From NCBI RefSeq assembly GCF_020906515.1, contig NC_085852.1:2976001-3040000 (forward strand): DNA of 64,000 nt, given 5' to 3'. Each line of letters opens with the position of its first letter. Positions within the stretch are counted from its first letter, which is position 1. The stretch comes from Vanrija pseudolonga (taxonomy: Eukaryota > Basidiomycota > Tremellomycetes > Trichosporonales > Trichosporonaceae). Shown here one piece after another: positions 32,508 to 43,264 of this stretch. The notes under the pieces are model-generated. The model saw only the letters and a program-made list of their open reading frames with translations, did no database searches and was not told the origin of the DNA. The position numbers and the translations under genes are program-made.

Positions 32508-34585
32508 TCACCGCGGCGCGTCGTCGCCGCGCCGCAGCTCCTCCTTCATCTCCTCGTACCCGCTAATAGGCCCAGCCTCGGCCCCTCCCCCGCGCCTCAA
32601 GGCCTCCTTCATCTCCTCATACCCGCGCCTTGGGCGGCGGAGCGCGTCCTTCATCGCCGAGAAGCGGTCGCCCGGCGTCTCCGGCAGCGGGCGGGACCCC
32701 GAGGGCTTGCCTCCGTCCGGCTCTGGGTCCGCCGCGGCGGCCTGCGCAGCTGCCTTGGCCTGTGCCCTGCTCGGGCCCGCGCGCGGGGCAGGCGCCCGGC
32801 GCCGCCGGCCGCGGTCATCCTCGTCCCGCCAGTCGGGGTTATACGTCGGCGGCGGGCGCTCATGCGGGATACGGCCAGCGTCGACCTCGGGCTCGGGGTC
32901 GGGGTCGCTCGAGCTCGAGGCAAGCACCTCACGCCGGTCGGACAACGTGGTGCCGCTCGGGACGGGGAGCGCGGGCGTGACGACGCCGTTGCCCGGGGTG
33001 GTGGGGCTGCTGAGCGAGCTGGGGCCAGCACCGGCACCAGTGCGCCGCATGTTGCTCACGCTCACCTGCGGGCTCAGCCGGTCGTCGGCGGGCCGGTGGC
33101 CCAGGTCGCCAAAGCCCGACTTGGTGTCGTCGTACGCGTCGATCCGGAGCCGGTCCTCCTGCGCCAGGTTGGACATGTCGTTCAGGTCGAGCGTGTTCTT
33201 CGCGTCGGGCGTGAACGGTGTGGCGAGGGGGAGGGCGGCACGCTGGCGCCTTCGGCGGAGGCAGAGAGCCAGCCCGGCGAGCAGGGCAAGGAGGAACACC
33301 CCGCCGACTACTCCGCCGGCGATGGCGCCGGCGTTGGACTTGGGCGTGGACCCGCCGGTCGGGTTGGGGCTGCCCGTGTTCCCACCTCCGTTAGGCCCGC
33401 CAGTGGACCCATTGCCACCAGTTCCGCTGCCAGCCCCGCTTCCGCCGCCCGTCTCGATCGGCCCACCGCCACCAACCCCAGTCGCCGTGACCGTCGCGCT
33501 CGCGTCGCTTCCGTCAGCTCTGCCACAATGACCAACTCACGCCGAGCCCTGGTAGAACAGCATGGAGCTGAGCCCCGTCGTGGCGTTGTACGCCGCCTTG
33601 CTCAGCTGCAGCGAGTAGCTCTGCGCCGGGTCTAGCGGCCACGCAAAGTGCGTCGCGTTCGGCACGACGAACGGGCTCGCGGCGCTCAGGATGGCCCAGT
33701 TCTGGTCGCCGGCGCCAAACTTCCAGTTCGGCGGTGGCGGCACAATGCGAAGGTAGAAGTTGCCGTGGTCTGGCCCCGTCGTGCCGTGGAGGCTCATGAA
33801 GGCTGACCCGGCCGGAATCGGGGCCGTGATGTTCTCCCCCGCGAGGAGGTACATGATGTCCTGCTTGACGCTCACTTGGCCGCCCACGCCACCGAGCTGT
33901 GTCACGATCCGGATATTGTTGTCCAGCGTCGTGACTGCCGGATTCTTGGCACCGTTAACGACGAACGGGAACTCGGTGCGCGGCATGCCCTCGAACGAGG
34001 TCCTGCCGTCAGCCAGGCCGCCAAGAGCGCAACTTACGCGTTGCTCTGCAGGCCCGTGGTGAAGGTCACCCCATCCACCTCGATCAGCCCGTTGGTCGTG
34101 CCGAAGCGGAGCACCTGCGTGCCATACGGCCTGTTGCCCTCGCTGGCGAGCACGGGCCCGTCCAAACTCTTCACCGTCGACGCGAGATCCGTCTCGTCCA
34201 TCTTGAAGATGGGCACCGCGCCGCCCCCAGCCGCCGGCGCGGCCCCTCGCCCGTACACATACGCAGCCGTGAAGGGAAACACGAGGTCAAAGCTCCGCGC
34301 GCCGCTCGTTCCGTCCGGCGCAAAGTGGCGGCTTGGCCCCAGCCCCAGCATCCCGTCCTGCCGGCTCGCCCATGGCGTGCCATCGAAGCTCACGTTCCAC
34401 GGGAACTCGGGGTTATACCATAGCATCGGGGAGTGGTGGGGGAAGGTGTAGTTGAAGAAGAGGGTCGGGGTGAACGCCGCGTGTGTGGGCTTGAGCAGGA
34501 GCAGCACGAGGGGCAACGCGGACGCCACAAGGCGAGGCCTAGCCTGGCGCGGTGCCATCGCGAGCGTGGGCGGCGACAACGCCAT
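32508..34585 (-). CDS. Type I membrane protein with Gly/Ser stalk and C-terminal YEEMK repeats
   Basis: Three exons: 34585-34038, 34002-33541, 33507-32508, about 669 residues. The second intron is only 33 bases but has GTGAGT, an internal CTGAC and an AG acceptor, and reading through it would hit a stop. A signal peptide (about 1-36, hydrophobic core LVLLLL) precedes an ectodomain of about 300 residues with several N-glycosylation sites. A Gly/Ser-rich stalk (about 348-395), a single span (about 399-420) and a basic stop-transfer RRRR follow. The cytoplasmic tail is Pro/Asp/Arg-rich and ends in three copies of a MKxALRR unit, two of them with GYEEMK. The ectodomain is not identified. A wall-facing sensor or adhesin-like role is conceivable but not shown. 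Confidence 0.75.
32530..32665 (-). repeat. In-frame tandem repeat coding for MKxALRR/GYEEMK units
   Basis: On the plus strand, CTCCTTCATCTC-type words recur at about 32538, 32608 and 32646. Translated, they give MKDALRR, GYEEMKEALRR and GYEEMKEELRR, three degenerate copies of a 12 to 20 residue unit at the extreme C-terminus of the membrane protein. Confidence 0.75.
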
Positions 34586-35207
34586 CGGTGAGCGCTAGCC
34601 GTTGGCGGTGGTGAGTGGTCGGTTGTCGCCGCGCAGTCAGTTGGAGAAGCAGTTAGCAAAAGCGCGGAGCGGAGCGTCGTCCAGCCCAGCCAGCCAGATG
34701 GCCGCCTCGTCCACATGGTGCACCAGGCAGCAGCAGCGGGCTCGATGAAACGTTAATGGCCTGCCGAGCCCGTCATTGCATCCGACATTCCTGGAGAGTG
34801 GTTCAGGGTGTGCGGCGACTTGTCTCTGGGCATGTGGGTGGTCGCAGGTCCGGGTAGTCTCCACACTACTCACTGCTTAACATTGCATTCTCAGTGTTAG
34901 TTGCGTTCCAGACGCGCTATTGCTACACTATGCGCACCTTCTTTACCCTCGAGGGCAATGGTGCCTGCGGACAAAGGTAATGAATGGTTCAGCGGCGGCC
35001 CCGTGGCGAAACTGTCTCTCACCACCCTTGCCAACTGCAAGTCTGCCTCTGCGCGCCTCCGCCGCTGGTCAACACACCAACTAGCACCCCGCCGTCAAGC
35101 TGCTGCTTCATACCAGTTGCATCCCCATTACGTCCTGTCACGCCTCTTTACACACTACTGAGCACTGCTACTGATGACACACACCCTACCCTACTCTCCT
35201 GCCCTTC
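34586..35207. other. Intergenic region
   Basis: This is the promoter of the type I membrane protein gene and the 3' flank of the sugar transporter. No gene is supportable. Confidence 0.45.
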
Positions 35208-37281
35208 TTAAACCTTGCTGTCGCCGTGGAGCGCGCTAGCCGTCGAGAACTTGCGGCCAGTGTTGACGTCGACGGGGATGGCGTTGGGGTTGTTGAGCGC
35301 GCCACCGTCGTCCTCCTCGGAGATGATGGTGTTCTTGAACTGGCGGGCGGGGACCTTGCGCTCGAAGAGCAGGTCGAGTTCACGGTACGAGCGGCCCTTC
35401 ATCTCGGGGAGACGGAAGTAGCACCAGATGGTCATGATGACGGCGGTGAACGCCCATAGGAGAGCGGCACGGCCCTTCCAGTTCCAGGCAGTCTTGTTGA
35501 CCATGTACGTGTTGAGGATACCAGCGCAGACACCAGTGACGTTGTACGCGTTGCGGGCGAGGCCGACAGTCTTGGAGCGGAGGCGGGTAGCCGAGGTCTC
35601 GCCGACGATGCAGTAGGTCAAGGGCCCAATGGTGAAGTCGTAGGCAAAGACGAAAATCATGATGAGGATGGCCTGTCCCCAGCGAGCGCTGTTGTGGTGG
35701 TCGGCCGGCCACGAGATGCCGCCAATGATCCACATGATGCTGCTCATAAAGACCATGCCACCAATGAAGAAGGGACGACGGCCGCCAACAGTGAGGGTAA
35801 CCCAGGAGAGAAGGGTGCCGACAAAGGCCATGAAGGTGATGCCGAGGTTGGCGTCGAACGACTTGTCCTCGCTGAGACCAGCCTGCTGAAGGAAGTAGAC
35901 GGGCGAGCCACAGAAGACCATGCCGCACAAGTGCTGGCACATCCAGGTGAGGCACGAGATCTCGGTACGACGGAGGTCGGAGCCCCTGAAGCAGTCGGCA
36001 AACGTGCCACCAATCTCGGCCTCGACCTCCATCTGGTTGGTGCGGACCATCATGGCGACCGTCTTCGCAGGGTCGACCTTGTGGGTCTTGCTCGAGAGGC
36101 GGACAACAACGGCCTCGGCCTCCTCGAGGCGGCCCTTGCGGACGAGGAACCATGGCGACTCGGGCGCGACGAGGGCGACAATGAAGAGGGGAACGACCCA
36201 GACCCACTGGATGGCGAAGGGAACCTTGTAGCCCCACTTGCCCTCGAGCGTAATGGCTCCTGGGTGAAGTGTCAGTACCGGTAGAAAAAGAAAAGAAACA
36301 AAAAGAAAAGAAAATCCGGGAAACTCACGCTTAAGGATGCCAGCTGCCAAGATTTGTCCGATAATCCAGCAGAGGTTGACGTACGTCGTGAGGTAGCCGC
36401 GGAGGGGGATGGGGGTGACGTCGGAAGCGTACGAGACGGCCGAGGAGGAGAAGGCGCCCCAGGGGAGACCGCAGAGCAGCTCACCGACGAAGAGCATCTG
36501 GACATTGACGGCGAAGAAGTTGATGAAGATGAAGCCAGTGAGCGAGACGAGAGCAACCTGGATGGTGCGCTTGTAGCCCCAGCGGTCCTGAGCCCACGAG
36601 GCGATGAAGATACCGACGAAACAACCGATGGAGGGCGCCTGGCCAACAGCAGTCTGCCATGCGGCAGACAGCTGCCACTGCTGCGATGGGTCGGACGTGT
36701 CGCCAGTGTCGTAACCAAAGTGGCGACGGAACGACTCGAGACCGATAATGTTGTTGAGCACGGCCGTGTCGTAACCCTCCATGACTGCGGAGTGGTCAGC
36801 GGCATTCGGCGGGTGGGTGGGGGAGCGGTAGCACGCGGGTGGGTGGGCAGGAACGGAGTCTCTTGGCAGCTAGCCAAATAGCGCCACACACCATGTGACC
36901 TTGGCGCGGCGCCGTTACCGTGCGGCAGTGGCAATTTGTGACTGCCCGCAGGCTGACCTGACCGGCCATTTCGCAGTCCGCACGCTTTGCGGCAATGCTA
37001 AAGCCACTACTACTATTACTCACCGATGAGGAGGGAGATGGCGAACGACCAGAAGACGGCGGTGGGGTAGGTCTTGACTGTGAGGCTGGTCAGCATGTGC
37101 CTCCTGCGAGAGTATTCGCCGCGCGCAAAAACTCACGACCCTCGACGAGGCCCATACGGAGCTCGTTCTCCTCAGCCTCCATGGCATCGCTACGGATCTG
37201 GGCGGCCTCGGAAGACGCGGGCTGGTCGAGGTGCATCACGTCTCCCTTCTCGGCGTACTTCTCATCGTCAGAGGCGGCCAT
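35208..37281 (-). CDS. MFS sugar transporter, maltose/alpha-glucoside permease type
   Basis: Four exons: 37281-37137, 37077-37024, 36784-36329, 36259-35208, giving 568 residues. Family marks are GLKTYPTAVFWS leading into TM1, VMEGYDTAVLNN, QDRWGYKRTIQ (loop 2-3 motif), PESPWFLVRKGRLEEAE after TM6, the SETS-like VGETSATRLRSKT between TM10 and TM11, and PEMKGRSYRELDLLFE after TM12. These match fungal MAL11/AGT1-type proton:alpha-glucoside symporters at the plasma membrane. The spans and length are normal. Specific sugar not assignable. Intron 3 (36260-36328) is purine-rich on the plus strand (a pyrimidine-rich transcript tract). A TTTAAG element lies upstream near 37434-37441. Confidence 0.95.
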
Positions 37282-40200
37282 GGTGATGGCGGGTGTGTGA
37301 GGGAGTGGTAGTCGGGAGAGGGGGTAGTGTTCGTGTGGTCGGGCTCTGGGTCGCTCGGTCGGTCACTCGCGCAGTAGCTGTCGAGGTAGCAGTCACGAGG
37401 GGACGATGGGGGCCAAACAGCCTGGCGACACCAGGTTTAAGTACTTGTTGTCCACCGCGCCGTTCCCGAGGTGATGGCCGCGAGTCCTCGGCTCATACCC
37501 CCTGTTGAACCGGAGCCTCCACACCGGGAGGATTTCGGCGGGGGACCGATTGGGGTACACGGCCCCGGGAGATCGTCAGCACGGCAGGTCGCGAGCAGAG
37601 AGGGTTGGCCGTCTTCGTGGGTGCGCGCTGCGCGTTGCCCTCGCTTGGCCCTGCTCGCCCCTTGAGTTCTCTTTGCTGTCCCGCTCGCTCCGTGGGGTTG
37701 ATGGGGGACCGGGTCACGCGGGCCCACCGTGTTTTGCGTTGTCGGGCTTGCGGGCCAAATTGGGAGTGTCGGTTCGCTTCACCGAACCTAAAGGTCTGGC
37801 CTAGGGTGGCACACGCTGCGCGGAGAGTGTCCCTGAGCCAGGCCCCACTCATTTCGGCACCCTCCTTGTCTGTCGGTCCATCGTCGGTGGAGGCTCGGGG
37901 CTCGCCCGGGCGGGTCGCCGTTGATTGGGGCTCGACCCGGGTTTGTTCGCGCAACAAGAGCCAACAGCGAGTGCACAAACGGGAGGTCAAGGGCTGGCGG
38001 GAGTGTGCACGAGCTGTCCAAGAGCCGCGAACACGAGGGTAGCCCGCAGGCTGATGCCGCATCACGCGGCGCGCCGTGGAGCTTCACAGACCGGCGGGCT
38101 AGTTTCAAGTCATCCTTGTTTTTCCGCTTAGAGAATCCGCCATAATTGGCTTCCCTCACGTAGTGCGCTTGATGAGAGACGACTGGGCGCGCGCGCCTTG
38201 CGACAGACCGCACCGGCCGAACCCACTGTCACATGCCGACGCCGTCTGCGTCGTGCATGCGCCGTGCCTAGGTGCTCAGAGACCGACCTCGGTGGCCAAA
38301 TTAGGCCCACCTCTCGCCTACCTCGGCGCGGTCCTCCACATCTCGGTGTGTTTCCGATGGGGGCGGGTTATTTTCTATTCGTTCGGTGGGTCGGCGCCGT
38401 AACGTAGAGGCGCTTTGTGGGCTCAGAGTGGAGGTGGGGCCATGTCGTTTGTGGGGCAACGATGATGCAAGGCGTCATTCGAGGTATGCAGGGTGCCTGC
38501 AGAGGCACTGCATTGGCATGTTGTTGATTGTTGTTCGTCCTCTTGGTCGTCTGGTAACTTTGGCGAGGATGGCTGACAGCGGCATTGGAACATGTGACGT
38601 CGGGTGCTTTGGGAAAGGCTCACATCTGCCGACACGCGATCAACGGCACCTGCCGACGGAATCGTACCCAGGGTTTGAATCGAGTGGCAACACGAATGTG
38701 TGCATGAGGGGCCTCGGTTTCGTCTGCTTGAAGCCCCGCGTCCGCGGGATCTGCGTCTCTTCCAGTTCTCGTCGCACTACAGTAGTCAATGCAACAGTAC
38801 CGAGGAAGCAGTTCGCTTGCTCAAGGAACCCCCGTTGATCGACGTGACGGCAGCGTCGTTGTCGGCAGTTTCGTCGGTTACTCGCAGCTCTCGTCTCACT
38901 CGTTGGTATCGCTGGATCGTTTCGCTTAATCCGGTAGTGGACGGCAGAAACCAATTCTGTCGTTGTAGTGCACCCGTGTCTGCCAGCGTCAGCTGGTGGT
39001 TGACCGCAGCCATCCCGAGGAAGTGGCCGTCACCACCCCCTCTGTACCCGCATCCCAAATCTTGCCCACTTGTGCGCGTGGTCGCAGGGCACACGGGCAA
39101 GTGGAGTAAACAACCTGAGATCTGCACTGAGCGTACGTGGCCAGGTCCTGTGGCTTTGGTTCGCTTCCGCAGACCAGCAGGCAGAGGTATGGCACCCGTG
39201 CCATTGCTGGCCCGCGGCACGGTCAGACTTCGGCGCCACCCCGTGACGCCTGTTCCAGACGCCCGCAGACGCCAAACGCCTGGGGTTGTTCCTCAGCCAG
39301 CAGGGACGGCGCTCAGCTGATGGATTCCGACACATTCGGCGCATCTCCGGAGTGGAGGCCAAGAGATATGGACCACGCCACGCCATATCTCCCCAAATGT
39401 CTAGGTTGCGGTATTATCTGATCACAAAGTGGAGGCCAAGGGCGGGGCCAAGAGTGGTGTCTTGTGGAAACGCCTGGGGTAGCGGTCTTGGCGTGCTCAC
39501 AGCTGGGTCGTTCGGACCGGACACAGTGTGGAGGTCCAGACGCCGGCGCCGACCTTGGAGGAACGACATTTGGAGGCCAACGTGGTGGGAGATGTGGGGG
39601 ACGGTGCCCCTTGTGTCGTGACTCGTCATTCCCCAGATCGCGCGCAATCCAAGTTGGTGCTCCGACTCTCGCAGCACTGGGGAAGGGTCGTCGCGGCGGC
39701 CACCGTCCATCAACTCATCGCTGTGAGTAGACCCCGTGTCCCCCATCACGAGGGCCGACCCAGCCAATGCTCTCCCTCTCACACCTCGTCGGCACGCGAA
39801 ACCCGGGAGGATGACCTCTGCTCACCAACTCAATGTGTGGTGGCTTGTCATGAGTGAGTTCTCCGAGGTTGGAGCGGGGTCGTGCCGGACGCCTTGGCGT
39901 TGTCATCAAGCCACTTCGGTTTCGGTCGGGCCAGAACGGTGCCGCAGGGCAACGAAGCAACGGGCTCGGTGCCCACGGCTCGGCGGTCGGCGTTTGCTGT
40001 GGAAACTTGACGGCCGGCGAAAGAGTCATAATGGACACGCGATCGTTGTCGTGGACGGCGGGAGCCAGAGCGGTGTCTAGCAGGCTCTGCTGTGGGCCTC
40101 GCTACCGGCCAGAAGGCCGGAGGCCACATCGGTGGACGTTGACTCGTTGGAATGGACGCTGGTAGGTCTTGGTACGAAGAATGACCCCAGCCATCTCAAA

Positions 40201-41013
40201 ACGCTTCGACAACGATCTTAGCGCTACCCAATTCCTGGGCGAGTTGGAGGCAGTCGTTACCTCACCTTGGCATCGTCGTGACTTGTTGCGGGCTTCGATT
40301 GCGACGTTGATCAAACTTCGAGCTGTCGGGAGCGATGGAGTGGTGCCGACGTCTTGCCACTTCGTTCTGGAGCACGTCCTTTCGTGGCCGATGCTAGCAG
40401 GAGTTGCGACCCGCTGGTGGACGGGTGTGACCCGTCCGTGATGGAAATGTGCCTCACTCAACCTGCTTGCTCATCAAACGGAGCATTCCGCGCGCGTTGA
40501 GTACTTGGGAGCTGCCGCTCCGGAGTTAAGTTATGGTTAGCGTGGGTCGGCCATCCAAGTGTATCGGTTCGGGTCGGTTTAGAGGCGTGCACGGACCCGG
40601 CGAGCCTTGGGATGCCACCGGGTTGCCGAGATGTCGCAAGCCTGCCGGGTCCGAGATGAGCTGGTGAGGATCACAACAGCGGATCCGCTGTCGTAAGTTG
40701 GTCGTTGCTGCGCAGCAGGCTCGGGTGTGCGCTGAATCCACTGTACCAACTCTCGTGAAGGCTGTCGCTCGCACGACAGGCCTCGCGGTTGTTCCGTCTT
40801 GAGTGCGATCAGAACCTTGAGTGTGATCAGAGTGATGAGTTGCCTGAGGAATTATCTCGGGGCTTGAGTGAAGATCAGCCTCGCACGCCCTCCGTTCAGA
40901 TTCTTCAAGGTCTCCATTCCGATGTAGTTGCCCGAGAAATCCTCTCGAGGTTTTGTGAAGATCAGGCTCACAGGCTCCCGTTCGGATTCTTCAAGATCTT
41001 CATTTCACTTCAC
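37282..41013. other. 3.7 kb gene-poor island, no recognisable coding sequence
   Basis: Apart from the sugar transporter promoter at the left end, I find no frame with family features on either strand; all open frames are short and interrupted. The words GTGGAGGCCA and GTGGAGGTCCA recur between 39350 and 39590. AAACGCCTGGGGT occurs at about 39271 and 39467. A 73-base repeat pair lies near the right end. The texture (a long non-coding stretch with local repeats) would fit decayed mobile-element DNA or a heterochromatic patch, but I see no integrase, transposase, reverse transcriptase or terminal repeats, so no element family is named. Confidence 0.4.
40847..41006. repeat. Imperfect direct repeat of about 73 bases, two copies
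   Basis: Units at about 40847-40920 and 40934-41006 share TCTCG-GG, GTGAAGATCAG, TCCGTTC and GATTCTTCAAG in the same order. A shorter CTTGAGTG-GATCAGA duplication lies just before (40799-40832). The second unit ends seven bases from the stop codon of the dienelactone hydrolase gene, so it belongs to its 3' flank. Confidence 0.75.
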
Positions 41014-41882
41014 TTAGAGGCTCGCGCCCTGGCCAAAGGCCTTCTTGGTGAACTCGACGCCGAGCGTCGCCGCCTCCTCCTTCTCCTTCTTCTCGCGCTC
41101 GTTCTGGTCGTCGCCGCGGATCGTGAAGCCATGCACGGTGCCGGCGTAGCGCTTGACGAGCACCTTGGTTCCGCCGAGGTTCTTGGTGAGGACGGCCTCG
41201 AAGCCGTCGAGCTGGGCAGCGGGGAGGATCTCGTCCCTGTCGCCCCAGAAGATGGCGACGGGCGTCTTGGTCACGGCGGCGATGTCGTCCTCCGTGAGGA
41301 ACGACGGGTGGTTGCCCACCACGGCGTCGACGAGCGGCGAGGCACCGCCGCCGAGGAGCACGGCGTAACGCGCACCCCAGCAGAAGCCGACGGCTGCGAC
41401 CTTGCCGCTGTGTGTGTGTTAGGCGCGGTCGTTTCCTTCCCTTTCAACACCCACCTCTCGGCCTTGATGCCCTTGACAAACGTCTCGATGAGCGGCTGCA
41501 CAACCTGCTGGGAGTGCTTGCCGAGCCAGGGGCCGAGGATCTCCATAGTCTTGGCGCCCTGCTCCTCCTTGCCCTTGTCGGTGCGCTTGTCGAGGACGCC
41601 GTTGTTGGGCACGATGGTGTTGAGGTGCGAGAGCGGGACAGCGTCGCCCTGGAACACGTCGGGGATGACGACGCGCCAGCTGCCGAGGCGCGCCCACTCG
41701 TCGGCGAGCAGCTGCGCGTTGGGGTACACGCCAAAGATGTCGGGGATGAAGACGATCGTGTCCTTGCCCGTGCCGGTCACGTACGTGTTGAGGCCGTGCA
41801 GCTGCTTGAAGGCGCCCTCGGGGGTGCCGGCGTGGATGTGGCCCGAGGCGCAGCACGACTTGACAGAGGTTTGCTCAGACAT
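41014..41882 (-). CDS. Dienelactone hydrolase family protein
   Basis: Two exons, 41882-41455 and 41407-41014, giving 273 residues. It has an alpha/beta-hydrolase fold, and the putative triad is Cys152 in VGFCWGARY, Asp201 in WGDRDEILP and His235 in TVHGFTIRG, the arrangement of carboxymethylenebutenolidase-type enzymes. These hydrolyse dienelactones in chlorocatechol and related aromatic degradation; many fungal members have unknown substrates. It begins MSEQTSVKSCCASGH, with no targeting signal, so it is likely cytosolic. A TATATAA element lies about 80 bases upstream. The next gene (2-oxoglutarate dioxygenase) ends 297 bases upstream on the same strand, but co-function is not evident. The repeat pair 40847-41006 abuts the stop codon. 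Confidence 0.93.
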
Positions 41883-41960
41883 TGTGGGTGGTTGTGAGGT
41901 AGGTCGAGGTGATGTGGATGGTGAGAACGAGAGCGTTCCTTGGCGCGGCTAAGACGCGTG

Positions 41961-41970
41961 TTATATAGCC
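41961..41970 (-). promoter_or_regulatory. TATA box of the dienelactone hydrolase gene
   Basis: GGCTATATAA on the coding strand, about 80-88 bases upstream of the ATG at 41882. Good match to a TATA element. Confidence 0.55.
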
Positions 41971-42178
41971 CGAGCATCAGCATCACCATGACGTCGTGAC
42001 TAAAATAATGCCGGCGATGGGTACTGTATTTGGGGGCGGGCGGGCAGGGCCAGCAGCGCATGTAGCCGACACCGTCCACTGATGGGATTGCTCATCGCTA
42101 TGCATATCTTACAACAACGTCCACCCGTCCACTCGCGCCGTTATCAAGCATGCTTGCTAGCTCGCCCCCTTTCGCACG

Positions 42179-43264
42179 CTAGATCTCGGCGGGTTTGCTC
42201 GTCTGGTCAGGCGTCATCCTCAGCCCGGCGGCAGCGATGCCCTGGTCGAGCAGGTCCTGGTGGTAAATGGCCGCGACGTCGGGGTGGGCGCGGAGGCGGC
42301 CCTTGAGCGCGTTCCAGCCATACAGGTCAAAGTATGGGTTCTTGGGGTCGCGCGGGCGGGGGCGGGCCTTGTCTTTGAGCTCTGCGGGCAGGTCGATGAT
42401 GGGGAACTGGGCGTCGAGCGACGGGTTGTAGAAGAAGGGCACGGAGATGCGCTCGTTTGGCGCGAGCGGCGAGATGACGCGGTGCGGCGTCGCGCGCAGG
42501 TATCCCTGCGTGCAGAGCTCGAGCAGCTCGCCAATGTTGACGATGAAGCTGTGCGGCACGGGCGGCGCGTCGATCCACTCGCCGTCGGTGCGCTGCACTT
42601 GCAGCCCGCCGACACCAGGCTCGACCCACAGCAGCGTGAGCACGCCGGCGTCGTTGTGCGCGCCGACGCCCTGGCTCGGGCGCTCAGTGCCGGGGTAGCG
42701 CACAATCTTCATGAGCGTGAACGGGTCGCCGAAATGGTCGTCAAAGTAGTCGCCGCCGGCGCCGAGCGCGATCGCCCAGTTGCGCAGCAGCTTGCGGCTG
42801 ACCTCGTACAGCTTGGCCTGCCATTCTTCCGCGGTTGTGCGCAGCTCGGGCAGCTTGTCGTCCGGCCACAGGTTGGGTCCCACGAGGCGCTTGTACACTG
42901 GTGCCGAGGGGTCGGTGACAGCCTCCGACTCGGGGCAGATGTCGATCTGCTCGCGCCAGTCGACCTTGCCGTATGTTTGTTCGTCCCCGAGGCGCGTGTA
43001 CCCCCGGAACTGGGGCGACTTGTGGTTGCGGATCGCGAGCTTGTCCTCCTCTGGCAGGGCGAAGAACTCGCGCGAGACGCGCAGCATGCGCTCTTCGAGC
43101 TCGGGCGACACGCCCGTGCCGGTCAGGTAGAAGAAGCCGATCTCGTGGGTGACGCGCGTGAGCTCGTCGCGGAAGCGCTGGGCGGCTTCCTCGCCCTGGT
43201 CCAGCAGGGAGAGGTCGAGGATGGGGAGGGTGGCGACGGGCGCGGCGGGGGGCTCGATGGTCAT
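42179..43264 (-). CDS. 2-oxoglutarate/Fe(II)-dependent dioxygenase (isopenicillin-N-synthase-like)
   Basis: Single exon of 361 residues, unusual among its intron-rich neighbours. The N-terminal domain has LPILDLSLL and THEIGFFYLTGTGV, and the mid-region has REFFALPEEDK, typical of the DIOX_N segment. The iron ligands are His203 and Asp205 (AHNDAGVLTLL) and His261 (TPHRVI), with the 2-oxoglutarate-binding Arg at about 272 (NERISVPFF). All are present, so it should be active. The substrate is unknown; fungal members act on many small metabolites. Expected location is the cytosol. Lack of introns may reflect intron loss or transfer, which composition alone cannot decide. Confidence 0.93.
   Translation of the reverse strand: MTIEPPAAPVATLPILDLSLLDQGEEAAQRFRDELTRVTHEIGFFYLTGTGVSPELEERMLRVSREFFALPEEDKLAIRNHKSPQFRGYTRLGDEQTYGKVDWREQIDICPESEAVTDPSAPVYKRLVGPNLWPDDKLPELRTTAEEWQAKLYEVSRKLLRNWAIALGAGGDYFDDHFGDPFTLMKIVRYPGTERPSQGVGAHNDAGVLTLLWVEPGVGGLQVQRTDGEWIDAPPVPHSFIVNIGELLELCTQGYLRATPHRVISPLAPNERISVPFFYNPSLDAQFPIIDLPAELKDKARPRPRDPKNPYFDLYGWNALKGRLRAHPDVAAIYHQDLLDQGIAAAGLRMTPDQTSKPAEI

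Noticed and set aside
28120-34585. Secondary-metabolite cluster around the P450
   Set aside because: No polyketide synthase, non-ribosomal synthetase or terpene synthase is present nearby; the neighbours are a glycosyltransferase and a membrane protein.
37925-37945. TGGGGCTCGACCCGGG resembling a tRNA-derived primer binding site
   Set aside because: No LTR-like direct repeats flank it and no element protein is seen, so a retroelement call is not supported.
38668-38690. GGTTTGAATC word resembling a tRNA T-arm
   Set aside because: Stem pairing and spacing to other arms do not fit a tRNA.
41412-41897. Plus-strand and alternate minus-strand frames over the dienelactone hydrolase
   Set aside because: The alternate frames lack the catalytic motifs that the chosen frame contains.
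41014-43264. Aromatic-degradation gene cluster (dienelactone hydrolase, dioxygenase, later CMD protein)
   Set aside because: The three genes are 20 kb apart in part, on separate transcription units, and the dioxygenase is of the 2-oxoglutarate type rather than a ring-cleaving type. No pathway is evident.
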